A stretch of DNA of 64,000 bases from Alphaproteobacteria bacterium (GTDB taxonomy: Bacteria > Pseudomonadota > Alphaproteobacteria > Micavibrionales > Micavibrionaceae). Position 1 is the first letter of the stretch; every line of letters starts with the position of its first letter. This document shows positions 1-9,151 of the stretch, piece after piece. The position numbers were made by a program, and so were the translations under genes. Under the pieces are notes generated by a model that worked only from the letters and a program-made list of their open reading frames with translations, had not been told where the DNA came from and searched no databases. The DNA lies in the NCBI GenBank assembly GCA_021775965.1, contig JAJFGV010000109.1:1-64000 (forward strand), given 5' to 3'.

Positions 1-249
1 GCCTTTTGTTGTATCAAAAACATCTGTGAGCGATAGGCTCAAATGATCTGCATGATATCCTGCACAGGTAGGTCCTAAGGGTTTTTCTATGGCCTTACCA
101 CCACGGTATTCAAGGCCGATATAAGCCGTATTGCTATTTAAAGGATTGCCACATTGATTGGCACATTTAGTGCCTGGATCAACATAATCTCTTTTGAAAA
201 ATGCATGGACCGTCGTTTTTATTTTACCTGCAAGTTCGCTCTTACGCAT
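1..249 (-). CDS. N-terminal part of an unrecognised protein, cut by the window edge
   Basis: An open frame starts at an ATG at 249 (minus strand), preceded by an AAGGG ribosome-binding-like stretch, and runs off the left edge after 83 codons without a stop. The visible part is basic at the start (MRKSELAGK) and has Cys29, Cys33 and Cys62 followed by His66 and His69 (CAGYHADH). That spacing would suit a metal site, but I do not recognise the family. It is divergent from the 922-residue repeat protein at 418 and shares its intergenic region. Function unknown. A small zinc-binding or HNH-like fold is only a guess. Confidence 0.5.
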   Translation of the reverse strand, partial: MRKSELAGKIKTTVHAFFKRDYVDPGTKCANQCGNPLNSNTAYIGLEYRGGKAIEKPLGPTCAGYHADHLSLSLTDVFDTTKG

Positions 250-417
250 AGCATGCCCTTTTACTCAGTAATTCAGATTTGGCCAATTTACACTATTTCT
301 ATGCAAAAGTGTTATAGAAAAAGGATATTTGATGTTCTCCTTCTAATTTTGCCATAAAAGCTTGCTTTTATTAACATAATTATATAAGTTAGGGCACATT
401 TTCAGGAATAATGCGTC

Positions 418-3186
418 ATGACCAAGACAAAGACTAAATACATTCTCTCGGATACGGAGAAAACTGAGTATCACGGGCTGGTTTCAGGGGCCTTTGAAGC
501 TGCTAGTGGTTTTACGGGATCGGAAGCAACCTACGAAGACCTGATGAACAAACTCATCCTGATGGAAGCATTTGTCAGGGCGCGCAATGGTGATGGGTAC
601 GACGAGAAATTAGAGGCTGATTTTGCTAAGCAAGCAGGATTTTTAGCTGGCCAGTTTAATACAGTTTCCAACCTGATGGACCATGCCGTTGATGTGGTCT
701 ATGGGATGATGGGGAGGTTAAAAGAATTAAAGGAACTTCTTAATGTCCTGGCTTTAGGCGGAGCGCATATAGATCAATCAAATCTTGTTTATGTTTTGAA
801 TGATGGATCATATCCTTCGGGCGAAGGAGAAGAGAAGCGTGAAATCACCGAGTTTCATCAACAACCACGCCTTTCTGCTTTGGTTAAAGAACTGAGCACT
901 ATAGGTATCTACATAGATGACCTTGTTATTCGTGTTGGTAAAGTTTTTGAACATACCATCCGGCGCTTACCCTATGTCGTTGTCGAAATCCCGCGCCTTG
1001 GAAAACAAGTAGCGGTATGTGACCAGTATGGGGAAACTACTTTTGTCAGCCAGAACATTTTGCATCCGCATGTCTGGGCGTCATATACCAAAAGCCAACT
1101 TAAAGCCATGGATGGAGTGCAGGATGTAGCATATAGGGCAAATTGGCCATTTAGAGTATGCAATCTACTGGAGCATGGCACCGATGAAATGACACCACAA
1201 CAATTTCAACAGCCACCCAAGGTGAATGTTCACAATTACGAGAGGAAAAGGGTGCAAGAAAGCCCTAACTTGACAGAGGATATGATTTTTAATCATGAAC
1301 TACTTTACCTAAAGAAACATAATAGATGGCCAACAATAGCACCCAAAGAAGTGGATACACTGCCTAAAGAACAATGGGGAAGATGGAACGATTGTTTATC
1401 AAAAGGTCGAAGAACTTTATCAGGCGGTAACAGCTTGTTTCAACTCGCCAAGAACAAGGTTGCGGAGCAGGCTAAAAGATTTAGGGAGAAAGCTGGTCGC
1501 TTACCAGTCAGAGAAGATGGCCCTTTGCCCGATTATCCTGACGTGACTTGGAAGATAGTGGATGATGGGTTTTTTGCTAATAAAGGTGCGCGAACAACTC
1601 TTGAAAAAGTACTGATTGAGGCAGGGCTAAAAGAAGGCGAGATAAATCTTAGTGAGAGTGCAATTTTTGACCATGCGCTTCTTTACTTAAAGAAACATAA
1701 ACGCTGGCCTACTAGGAGTAGCAAGATGGTAGAAACTATGCCAGGGGAAACGTGGGCTGCCTGGAATTCCAGCTTAATAAAGGGTTTTAAGGGCTTGTCA
1801 GGAGGTAGCAGTTTTTTTCTGCTTTTTAAAGATAAAGTTATTGAGCAAGCTAAAAAATTTGAAGAGATGGCTGGTCGTTTACCGACCAGAGAAGATGGCC
1901 CCTTACCCGACTACCCTGACACGACCTGGGAAGTCATAGAAGATGGGTTTTTAGCTTATGCAGGCGCCCGCACAACCCTTGAAAAAATACTGATTGAGGC
2001 AGGGCTAAAGGAGGGTGATCTAAATCTCAGTGAAGATTTAATCTATAGCCATGCACTTCTTTTCTTAAAGAAACATAAGCGCTGGCCGTCTGTAATTAGT
2101 GGAAATGTAGTAACTATGCCAGGAGAAAAGTGGATGAACTGGCAAGCGGCTTTACAAGCTGGGGTGCGTGGGTTGCCTAAAGATAGTAGCTTGTTTCAAA
2201 GCCTCAAGGGTAAGACCGTTGAACAAGCTAAAAAATTTGAAGAGCGCGCTGGCCGTTTGCCGACAAGAGAAGATGAATCGTTGCCTGATTATCCTGATGT
2301 AACCTGGGAAATGATTGATGACGGCTTTTTGGCCAACCAGGGTTATCGCACCACGCTTGAAAAGGTTCTGATTGAGGCAGGGCTTAAAGAGGGAGAACTA
2401 AACCTTAGTGAGAATTTGATTTTTGATCATGCCCTACTGTATCTGCAAAAGCATAGGCGCTGGCCTAAACAGAACTCGGGCGACGTTGAGACATTAAAAG
2501 GAGAAAGATGGGGCGCCAGTTTAAATAATTGTTTAAGGAAAGGAAGGCGTGGCTTGCCAGGTGGCAGCAGTCTACCTCTTCTCATTAAAGATAAGGTTGT
2601 AGAACAAGCTAAAAAATTTGAGGAAGGAAGGGGTCGTTTACCAACTAGAGAGGATGGTCCTTTGCCCAACCACCCAACGGTAACTTGGGAAATGATAGAT
2701 GATGGTTTTTTAGGCGGCAAGGCTAGTGCATGGACAACTCTTGAAAAAGTATTGAGAGAGGCAAGTCTAAAGGAGGGTGAAACCGCTCTCAGTGAAGATT
2801 TAATGTTTAACCATGCCCTGCTTTACCTGCAAAAGCATGGGCACTGGCCTAAACAAAGATCGGGAGAGGTTGAGACGTTAAAAGGAGAGAAATGGCGTGT
2901 TTGGGACGGACGCTTAAGAAATGGATTACTTGGCTTGCCAGGTGGCAGCAGTCTACCTCTTCTCATTAAAGATAAGGTTGTAGAACAAGCTAAAAAATTT
3001 GAGGAAGGAAGGGGTCGTTTACCAACTAGAGAGGATGGCCCTCTACCTAATTACCCGAATGTCACCTGGGCAATGGCGGATGATGGATATTTAAGTAATA
3101 CACCCCATAATACTTCTATTAGTGCTCTTTTAGCTGAAAACCTAAAAAATGGCAGCTCTTCTCCAGAGACACCAAAAGAGCCGTAG
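418..3186 (+). CDS. 922-aa protein with five tandem ~126-aa repeats, function unknown
   Basis: Residues 1-283 are a unique, mostly helical-looking N-terminal region. From residue 284 the protein is five tandem units starting near 284, 410, 536, 662 and 790. Each has two related halves: one with H-x-RWP followed by a W-containing segment and RGLPGGSSL, the other with GRLPTREDGPLPDYP, VTWE and a DDGFL segment leading into TTLEKVLIEAGLKEGE. No signal peptide, membrane segment or catalytic motif is visible. The conserved Trp/Gly pattern recalls small helical modules such as helicase-associated repeats, but I cannot assign a family. AGGAATAATGCGTC precedes the ATG. It lies at the outer side of the island, convergent with the NACHT-HEPN operon. 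Possible roles are nucleic-acid or protein binding; this is inference only. Confidence 0.75.
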   Translation: MTKTKTKYILSDTEKTEYHGLVSGAFEAASGFTGSEATYEDLMNKLILMEAFVRARNGDGYDEKLEADFAKQAGFLAGQFNTVSNLMDHAVDVVYGMMGRLKELKELLNVLALGGAHIDQSNLVYVLNDGSYPSGEGEEKREITEFHQQPRLSALVKELSTIGIYIDDLVIRVGKVFEHTIRRLPYVVVEIPRLGKQVAVCDQYGETTFVSQNILHPHVWASYTKSQLKAMDGVQDVAYRANWPFRVCNLLEHGTDEMTPQQFQQPPKVNVHNYERKRVQESPNLTEDMIFNHELLYLKKHNRWPTIAPKEVDTLPKEQWGRWNDCLSKGRRTLSGGNSLFQLAKNKVAEQAKRFREKAGRLPVREDGPLPDYPDVTWKIVDDGFFANKGARTTLEKVLIEAGLKEGEINLSESAIFDHALLYLKKHKRWPTRSSKMVETMPGETWAAWNSSLIKGFKGLSGGSSFFLLFKDKVIEQAKKFEEMAGRLPTREDGPLPDYPDTTWEVIEDGFLAYAGARTTLEKILIEAGLKEGDLNLSEDLIYSHALLFLKKHKRWPSVISGNVVTMPGEKWMNWQAALQAGVRGLPKDSSLFQSLKGKTVEQAKKFEERAGRLPTREDESLPDYPDVTWEMIDDGFLANQGYRTTLEKVLIEAGLKEGELNLSENLIFDHALLYLQKHRRWPKQNSGDVETLKGERWGASLNNCLRKGRRGLPGGSSLPLLIKDKVVEQAKKFEEGRGRLPTREDGPLPNHPTVTWEMIDDGFLGGKASAWTTLEKVLREASLKEGETALSEDLMFNHALLYLQKHGHWPKQRSGEVETLKGEKWRVWDGRLRNGLLGLPGGSSLPLLIKDKVVEQAKKFEEGRGRLPTREDGPLPNYPNVTWAMADDGYLSNTPHNTSISALLAENLKNGSSSPETPKEP
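2550..3038 (+). repeat. 108-bp perfect direct repeat inside the repeat-protein gene
   Basis: Bases 2550-2657 and 2931-3038 are identical over 108 bp, 381 bp apart. They code the GLPGGSSLPLLIKDK to TREDG part of units 4 and 5. Other units differ at many silent sites, so these two were duplicated or homogenised recently. Confidence 0.9.
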
Positions 3187-3371
3187 GTATTTCTTGGTGA
3201 TAAGTTTTTGGGGTACGGGAGGGGGTACAGAGAAGCCCTTTAAAAGGGAAGTCTCAATCAATACAAATGGATACTTAAAGTATTAGGTTGCTACTCCCGC
3301 AACCAAAATCGTACAGGACCCGAATTGAGCACGTAAGTGATTGAGATTACTTAGATGTGAAAAAGGGCAGA

Positions 3372-3405
3372 TCAAATCTGCCCCCATATGTGCCCCAAGT
3401 TTTTG
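3372..3405 (+). repeat. Left copy of a 34-bp imperfect direct repeat shared with the integrase end of the island
   Basis: Bases 3372-3405 match 13599-13632 at 28 of 34 positions in the same orientation (TCAAAT, TGCCCCCA, GTGCCCC and TTTTTG blocks conserved). The right copy sits between the integrase start and tRNA-Glu. The pair brackets the NACHT-HEPN to integrase segment, as expected for element ends or integrase arm sites. Confidence 0.55.
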
Positions 3406-3459
3406 TACCTTATGCTATCGCACAATTTTATAACTATTTTTGCAGTTTTTCATTTAGTA

Positions 3460-3485
3460 AGTATGTACAAAACATACTAATTTTT
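3460..3485 (+). terminator. Hairpin plus T-run between convergent genes
   Basis: AGTATGT-ACAAA-ACATACT forms a 7-bp stem with a 5-base loop, followed by AATTTTT on the plus strand. It sits just before the stop of the HEPN-like gene and can end plus-strand transcripts coming from the repeat-protein gene. Confidence 0.5.
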
Positions 3486-3492
3486 CTGAGTT

Positions 3493-4278
3493 TTAGGCGC
3501 GTATCGGCACATAGCCGACGCCTCCCTCCATAGAAAAACCAACACTCTCTTCATAATGAATTTTCCATGTACTTTCAGGTTCTTGATCCGTGAGAAAACC
3601 CTTCACTATCTTGGGTTCATTATAATATTGTAGGTTTTCAGAAAGCACAGATGTAAAGACCCTGTAAAAATTTACTGCCCTGTCAAGAAGATCATTAAAC
3701 TCATCCCAACTTATTATACGCTCGCTTTTATATCTTGATCCGACGCAAATTCCATCGTCTAATAAGGCATAATCCGCATGAGCATATCCATTCCTCAAAT
3801 CTGCATCAAATGCATCTCTAAAAACCTCTGCAAGTTCTTGATGCCCTAGTTCTTGTGAATACTTCATAAGACTACGCATAACTTTATTTGCATTAGGCCC
3901 AATCGACCCCTCTGCTCCACCGTATTTTTTTACAAGATCAAAAAAGGGCATAAGGCTGTATTTATTTCCATCAATTATATTTAAAAGATTTTTAGGTATT
4001 TCCCAAAAACCACTGGCCTCAGATATGTGACTATAAAGAGCTAAAGAAATTCTTGCATGTATTGAGCTTTTTTCATTTTCTTGAAGAAATTTTATATAAT
4101 CATCAAACGCATTTCGAGCATCCAGCGCAGTATTAATTTTATAAGGCCTGAATTCAGGACTTAGAGAAAGGGCAAAATGAAGCTCATCTTCTTGCTTTGC
4201 TGCCGAAAATAATTTTTTAAATGCTTCTTCTGCCTTTTGAAAAAACTCTTTATTTTTTAACGTTGTATTTGTGGCCAT
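3493..4278 (-). CDS. HEPN-like protein, candidate ribonuclease effector paired with the NACHT ATPase
   Basis: This 261-residue, largely helical protein has no membrane segment. Its best motif is LRNGYAH (Arg162, Asn163, His167), which fits the R-x4-6-H signature of HEPN ribonucleases with the usual polar residue after Arg. HEPN domains are frequent RNase effectors in abortive-infection, toxin-antitoxin and CRISPR systems (established for the family). The ATG lies inside the 3' end of the NACHT gene with a 22-bp overlap, so the two are co-transcribed and probably translationally coupled. A weak GAGAGTGAG precedes the start. RNase activity is inferred from the motif alone; it could instead be an inactive HEPN-fold partner or sensor. 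Confidence 0.65.
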   Translation of the reverse strand: MATNTTLKNKEFFQKAEEAFKKLFSAAKQEDELHFALSLSPEFRPYKINTALDARNAFDDYIKFLQENEKSSIHARISLALYSHISEASGFWEIPKNLLNIIDGNKYSLMPFFDLVKKYGGAEGSIGPNANKVMRSLMKYSQELGHQELAEVFRDAFDADLRNGYAHADYALLDDGICVGSRYKSERIISWDEFNDLLDRAVNFYRVFTSVLSENLQYYNEPKIVKGFLTDQEPESTWKIHYEESVGFSMEGGVGYVPIRA

Positions 4279-7200
4279 GGCTTCTCACTCTCAATACAAG
4301 GGTGGCGCGGCTCCCTCGGGGGTCTCCCATGCTCGTCTCTTAAATCGTCAATGTCTTCAAGAATTTTTCTAGCAATAACATTCCGCTCTTCATCTTCACA
4401 CATTATTTTGAAGAGTTTCTGACGTAGACCTTCTATCTTATGAGGCATGATTTTGTACATATGATACATGCCATTATTGCCCCCGATCGACTCATGACGT
4501 GTAGCAATTTTACAGACCATCTCCCGCACATATCTGTTTGTTGTTCCATTTTCATTCGAAAGCATATTGAGAGCAGAAAATAAAATTTCGTCGTCCTTAT
4601 CAAGCTGCCCCACAATTTTTGTAAGCGCATACACCGTACTGTCCGCAAGAGGCTCAGACATTTTCTGTTTTAAATCGGTATACGCTGCTGCATCATCGTT
4701 GAAGATAGATACCATAATTTTTATGAACGTATCTCTATCAGCATTGACGGACGTTACTCTTCCAAGTTTTTCTACATCCCACAGAACATCCAAAAAGAAG
4801 GTTTTTAATTTCTCCGTCATTTGACTATGGCAGGTTCTAATCCAATAACGTTCACTAGTCACATCGGGAAGTATATCCCACAAGCCGAGTAACACCGCAT
4901 CTATCCAGTCACATGGGCTGCACATTAAAGCACTACACAATTCCCTTAAGTGGTATGTGCGTAAGAGGTTAGGCGGCAACTCCTGCAAAATCTCCAAAAT
5001 CTTTTGAGGATTATCTGAAAATGCTAAAAGATCGAGCCACTCTCTTACTTGATACCAGTCATTGTCTTTATTCCATGCATCAGGCAACCACTGCTCCAAC
5101 ACCTTACGACAAGCCGCTTCGATGATTTCACTGTCCAGTTTTTCTCCGTTCTCAGCTAACTTTGTCAAACAACTCCTTTTGGAACGGTTATTTCCTTCCA
5201 AATGCATTGCCTGTTCAATTAAAGCGTATCTGTTGCCGTAATTCATATCTGCCACGGCAGCACATAGACTTATCAGTATTCCGGTATTCTCTTGTTCACC
5301 ATCGGCAGGCATAAGCTCTTCAATTCTATCCAGAATAATGGCTGACAAATAATCGGGTGTTAGACGTTCTGCGCCACTTTCGAGTATCCGGGCTTTCTCA
5401 ATGGCTTTCGAATAATCAGGCCGACTGGAAAAAATTGTGCCTTGCTCTTCCTCTTCCCAATTCCTGTTCTCCTTAATCCAACGATCACGCAATATATATG
5501 CGGCTTCCTTTGCAAATTCAGGAGTTCGTAGATATTCCGCCATTGTTTCAGGAAGATTAGGATGAGCCGCCATCATCTCAAAAGCTTGCTGGTAACGGTT
5601 TAAATAACACGCAGAAACGCCGGGAGGTCTTCTGGACTGATCGCATCCAATGGCTTCCCATTCTTCTCTTTGCCGATTTTTTGTTTCTATATTTTTATCT
5701 AAAAGCTGGCGGATCACAGCCAAATCATCGTGGTTACTGATGCGCCCTAAAATAACGGCAATATCAGCCAATCCGCCTAAACTCGTATCAACGGCTCCAT
5801 TCAGTACTTCAATCCACCTCTTAAGCTCAGCACGAAATCTATTTTCAATATCTGCAGGAACCAGAAAACGGCTCCTTCTATTCTCATCGCCATGCCAAGA
5901 GAGCAGGCTAGCCATAGCAATAATTTTTTCTGGATCATTCAGTGCATCCAGATGAAGAACGGTTTCTATTAAAGCCGTGGAGTCAGCGTCCCGTAAAATA
6001 TCTCGCAAATGTTGGTAATTTCCATTCTGGTTTGCAGTAACATCCAAGAATGTATTCAGAAACGGCAAAATTTGCTCTGGATGCAGCAATTTGACAACAA
6101 TTTTCTGAGAATGTCCCTTCAGGGCCCCATCATAAACTAGTTTCGCAAGACTGGTTCGTTCATCATTATTGGCATCAACAAGAAACTGTTCCCAGCCATG
6201 CTTGATTTGTTGCCCATTCATCATCCTGTTTATGATTGCGGAGGATGTCTTTTCAGCGTCGATCTGTGATGCCTCCTTTAGAAAATAATAAAAGAACTCT
6301 CTATCATCTTTCTCTTCGTTTAAATCAGAAAAGCTATCAAAAATCTGAGGCCAGACATCAGTATTACCCCAATCCACAAGTCGTGAAAGAATACGTAATC
6401 TGTCTTTAGGCTCTGTAGTTCTATCCAATTTTCGTAGAAGAGTTTGAATGATTTGATCCCTTAAGGCAGGATCATCACCAATATCGTCCGGCGCTATTCT
6501 ATCTGTGAGTTTTTCATGTGCTTCATCCTGAGCACTTTCTAAGAGCTTTTTTATATGCTGTCTTGACTGACGAAAGCTTAGGGCATCCAAGGCATCAATT
6601 TTTGTAAGCGTACAAGGCGTAGAAATCGCCGCTTCCGTCCCTGCATTAATTCCGTTCCATCCCCCATTGGATATGATTTGGCTAACAACAGTTGCTCGAA
6701 CCCTATCACCTAGAACATCTAATTTTGCGACCCAATCATCACCAAGAACAGAAACACGAAACGGCTCGTAACGCCGTAATGCTCCCAATCGTATCTGACT
6801 ATCAAGATCGGTAATACAAGCCCAAACCAAATCGGAGAACTCCGGTTTTCCTGATGCAATCATAAAAGCTAATGCCCGATCATCTTTTCCCGGTGTATGC
6901 CAAGCGTTCACAAACTCAATAACGTCGGTTTTGATCGCTTCCCAAACATCACTATGGGAGCGGTATATAATTTCGGCTGACAGAAGAGGGTCTATCTCCA
7001 ACCCCCATCGGACAAGTTGCGCAACCGCTTGAACACCCTCACCATCTTGGCGGGAAAGCCGCTCAGAAGCGAAAAGAACGGCCTCTTCCCATCTTGGTAC
7101 ATTCAAGCATATGTGACGGACTTCTTTTTCAGCTGCCGCGTCTTTTTGGGAGACAGCAGCAACTAGTCTGCGTTCTACGTGTTTTGATAAGAACCATTCC

Positions 7201-8723
7201 TGAAACTGATGATGCTGAAATCTCCATGCAATATCGCCATCCCTGACAATCAAATGGTGCTCCGCAAGGCAATTCAGAACGCGATCCAAATCTGGTATCT
7301 GCGAAATTTGTCCATGACTTTGGAGCTCTTCAGCTGTCCTCTTAACAACAGGCCGTGCTTTTGCATTATCCAGCGCCGTGGAGTCGGCCTCCATAATCGC
7401 AACGGCGAGATTTTCAAGATACGCCTCATGATCTTCCGAGAACATTGCGGTTAGAGCATCTTTGTGTTCACGAAGATTTTCGTGTTTTCGTATAAACTGA
7501 CATAGCAGTTGTTCTTTTGTTTCCGGCATTACACCTTCATCAACAACCTCCAGTAAAATAGTCAAATAGAGAGGGATGCGGGTGATCTGATCCAATTCCC
7601 TGTTTTCATAGATTTGTTGAATAATGGCTTCCCCTTCACTTTGCCCCATGTGATCTTTAATTAACTTTCCCCTGTGTTCATCGCTAAGACCATCAAGTGT
7701 TAAGTGAATGGTTTTTTCTTCTATTGTGGGGGGCGGCGCAGTTTTCCGTGTTGCTATGACGACACCAATATTCGGATAGTCACGGCATAATTGTATTACA
7801 GCGTGTTTTGCTTTTTTCAAAGGCTCTCCCGCCAATTCATTCCAACCATCAAGCAACAAGACCAAATGCCCGTGCCTTGCTAACTCCTGCACATTCTTAA
7901 TAGAAATTGCCTGATTAAATGCTTCACGACGTTGGATGTATTCAAAAGGATCATACCCATTTGCCTCCCATTCGGGCAAAGGAACAAACACGGGAATACA
8001 CGCCGTGCTCGTTTCAAGAAGTTTACTCGCAAGGCTTAACAGGGTTGTCGTTTTACCCGCACCCGGCCCTGCTTCCAGTACGATTGTTTTTGAGGCGATG
8101 AGAGAGAGAAATAACTCACCATCTTCAACATATCTTCGATCACCATTTTCTGATCTGAACAGAGATAACGGGACGGTGTCTTCAAAAGATAAAAAACCAC
8201 GGTCGGAAATAAATTTTTCTATGTCTAGAATGGATGCTTGATGTGCTTTTGCATCAATAGAGGCAATATCTTCAACGATGTTTAACTGCTCACACAGGGT
8301 TTTAATGTCTTCCTTGACACCAAGAGCCGTTCGTAGAGTTTCAATTATGAGAATATCAGGCTGCTCGGAAAGCTCTTTTCGTACATATTCAAAAAAATAT
8401 TTCAGACCCTCAATGACTTCATCATCATTCAAGCCATCAACGGGCGAAACTATTTTTGCAATTTTACGAACATCTGGTTTACCGCCGGTACTTGGGTCCA
8501 ACAGGAGGGCAATTTCTTCTTCGGCAGCTTCCCAGCAACTTTCCTGATACAGTTTCTCCCATAAATTCTCATAACGCTTTTTAAGTTTCTTTCTGGCCTC
8601 TATAAAAACCCGTTTAACCGTGCGCTCTTGTAAGTCGCCAAAAGCTTTATTGCCCAGAACACCTGATAACTTATCAAGACCCTTTCCTGCTGCCCAAGAT
8701 GCTAAAATTCCTTCCAAAACCAT
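4257..8723 (-). CDS. NACHT-domain STAND NTPase (NLR-like), probable antiphage sensor
   Basis: This is a 1488-residue soluble protein. Residues 1-~210 form a helical N-terminal region without a recognisable catalytic motif. The NACHT core follows: Walker A GPGAGKTT at 219-226, a Walker B of NACHT type LVLLLDGWNE at 287-296, and the sensor-like VVIATRK at 321-327. Residues ~350-560 fit the helical and winged-helix part. The remaining ~900 residues look like HEAT-type helical repeats, suiting ligand recognition. Bacterial NACHT/STAND proteins of this layout (bNACHT, Avs) sense phage products and then trigger an effector (established). Here no effector is fused, but an HEPN-like gene overlaps its 3' end by 22 bp. 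AAAGG lies ~10 bases before the ATG. It sits on a tRNA-linked integrative element, as is common for defence genes. Confidence 0.88.
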   Translation of the reverse strand: MVLEGILASWAAGKGLDKLSGVLGNKAFGDLQERTVKRVFIEARKKLKKRYENLWEKLYQESCWEAAEEEIALLLDPSTGGKPDVRKIAKIVSPVDGLNDDEVIEGLKYFFEYVRKELSEQPDILIIETLRTALGVKEDIKTLCEQLNIVEDIASIDAKAHQASILDIEKFISDRGFLSFEDTVPLSLFRSENGDRRYVEDGELFLSLIASKTIVLEAGPGAGKTTTLLSLASKLLETSTACIPVFVPLPEWEANGYDPFEYIQRREAFNQAISIKNVQELARHGHLVLLLDGWNELAGEPLKKAKHAVIQLCRDYPNIGVVIATRKTAPPPTIEEKTIHLTLDGLSDEHRGKLIKDHMGQSEGEAIIQQIYENRELDQITRIPLYLTILLEVVDEGVMPETKEQLLCQFIRKHENLREHKDALTAMFSEDHEAYLENLAVAIMEADSTALDNAKARPVVKRTAEELQSHGQISQIPDLDRVLNCLAEHHLIVRDGDIAWRFQHHQFQEWFLSKHVERRLVAAVSQKDAAAEKEVRHICLNVPRWEEAVLFASERLSRQDGEGVQAVAQLVRWGLEIDPLLSAEIIYRSHSDVWEAIKTDVIEFVNAWHTPGKDDRALAFMIASGKPEFSDLVWACITDLDSQIRLGALRRYEPFRVSVLGDDWVAKLDVLGDRVRATVVSQIISNGGWNGINAGTEAAISTPCTLTKIDALDALSFRQSRQHIKKLLESAQDEAHEKLTDRIAPDDIGDDPALRDQIIQTLLRKLDRTTEPKDRLRILSRLVDWGNTDVWPQIFDSFSDLNEEKDDREFFYYFLKEASQIDAEKTSSAIINRMMNGQQIKHGWEQFLVDANNDERTSLAKLVYDGALKGHSQKIVVKLLHPEQILPFLNTFLDVTANQNGNYQHLRDILRDADSTALIETVLHLDALNDPEKIIAMASLLSWHGDENRRSRFLVPADIENRFRAELKRWIEVLNGAVDTSLGGLADIAVILGRISNHDDLAVIRQLLDKNIETKNRQREEWEAIGCDQSRRPPGVSACYLNRYQQAFEMMAAHPNLPETMAEYLRTPEFAKEAAYILRDRWIKENRNWEEEEQGTIFSSRPDYSKAIEKARILESGAERLTPDYLSAIILDRIEELMPADGEQENTGILISLCAAVADMNYGNRYALIEQAMHLEGNNRSKRSCLTKLAENGEKLDSEIIEAACRKVLEQWLPDAWNKDNDWYQVREWLDLLAFSDNPQKILEILQELPPNLLRTYHLRELCSALMCSPCDWIDAVLLGLWDILPDVTSERYWIRTCHSQMTEKLKTFFLDVLWDVEKLGRVTSVNADRDTFIKIMVSIFNDDAAAYTDLKQKMSEPLADSTVYALTKIVGQLDKDDEILFSALNMLSNENGTTNRYVREMVCKIATRHESIGGNNGMYHMYKIMPHKIEGLRQKLFKIMCEDEERNVIARKILEDIDDLRDEHGRPPREPRHPCIESEKPWPQIQR

Positions 8724-8962
8724 CTTTTTTAACCTTTGTAATGCGTACTATGTTTTTTTATTTCTGTTTTTATGGCGAAACTGTTCGAGTCTTCTGTGCA
8801 ATCTCCCAAGAATTTCTTTATCCTTAACTTCCACATATCTGTTTTGATCTTCCGTTTATTCACGTTACTTTTTTGCATGAAAGCAGATTATCATACTCGT
8901 TATAAGGGAATGACTCTTTTCTTGCTTGATGCTTATCCTGTAAAGAGCTAACGTCCTGCTGT

Positions 8963-9151
8963 GAATGCAATTTAGCATTCTCCGGGGCTTTATAACCCTG
9001 CACAAAGCGGCTGATATCGCCGTCATGATGTCGCCTTTCGGTCCTATGACCGGGAGGCGGCGATGTATGTCCAAGCCTCGCGGCTAAAGATCGTCGCGGC
9101 TGTCTTTGTGCAGTTTATAAACTCCCGGTCACCAAGAGCAATCTTGGTGAC
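8963..9151 (+). ncRNA. Candidate structured RNA with closing helix, internal 14-bp stem and terminal hairpin
   Basis: Several nested inverted repeats fill this gene-free stretch. GAATGC/GCATTC forms a hairpin at 8963-8980. CTGCACAAAG (8998-9007) pairs perfectly with CTTTGTGCAG (9104-9113), and weaker pairing continues outward to 8982 and 9128. Inside it, 9030-9043 pairs with 9048-9061 as an uninterrupted 14-bp stem with loop CTAT that needs three G-U pairs, which favours an RNA over a DNA structure. A perfect 10-bp hairpin at 9128-9151 follows, then CTTTTCATTT. It could be an independent small RNA ending at that hairpin, a leader of the gene at 9184, or a MITE-like cruciform. No known family is recognised. 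Confidence 0.45.

Larger units (their letters stand above)
3187..3492. other. Intergenic stretch with integrase-arm-like motifs; possible junction of two mobile elements
   Basis: No gene is seen here. Near 3209-3232 there is a doubled GGGGTAC motif, and at 3372-3405 a doubled TGCCCC motif resembling the sequence just upstream of the integrase. A hairpin with a T-run lies at 3460-3485. Doubled G-rich motifs of this kind are common next to tyrosine-integrase genes. A clear copy of the tRNA-Glu 3' end is not visible. Confidence 0.4.

Noticed and set aside
154-357. 67-codon plus-strand frame
   Set aside because: It lies over the minus-strand partial gene, has no ribosome site and a non-protein-like composition.
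2550-3038. CRISPR-like array
   Set aside because: Only two long repeats exist, both in coding frame; no short regular repeats with spacers were found anywhere in the window.
418-3186. Helicase-associated (HA) repeat assignment
   Set aside because: The Trp/Gly pattern is only loosely similar; spacing and the GRLPTRED block do not fit that family.
3290-3345. Possible tRNA-Glu 3' copy as left attachment site
   Set aside because: Only about 12 of 17 bases agree around CGTAC and CGAA, too few to claim a repeat.
8865-9074. 69-codon minus-strand frame
   Set aside because: It is produced by the inverted repeats of the structured RNA candidate and has no start support.
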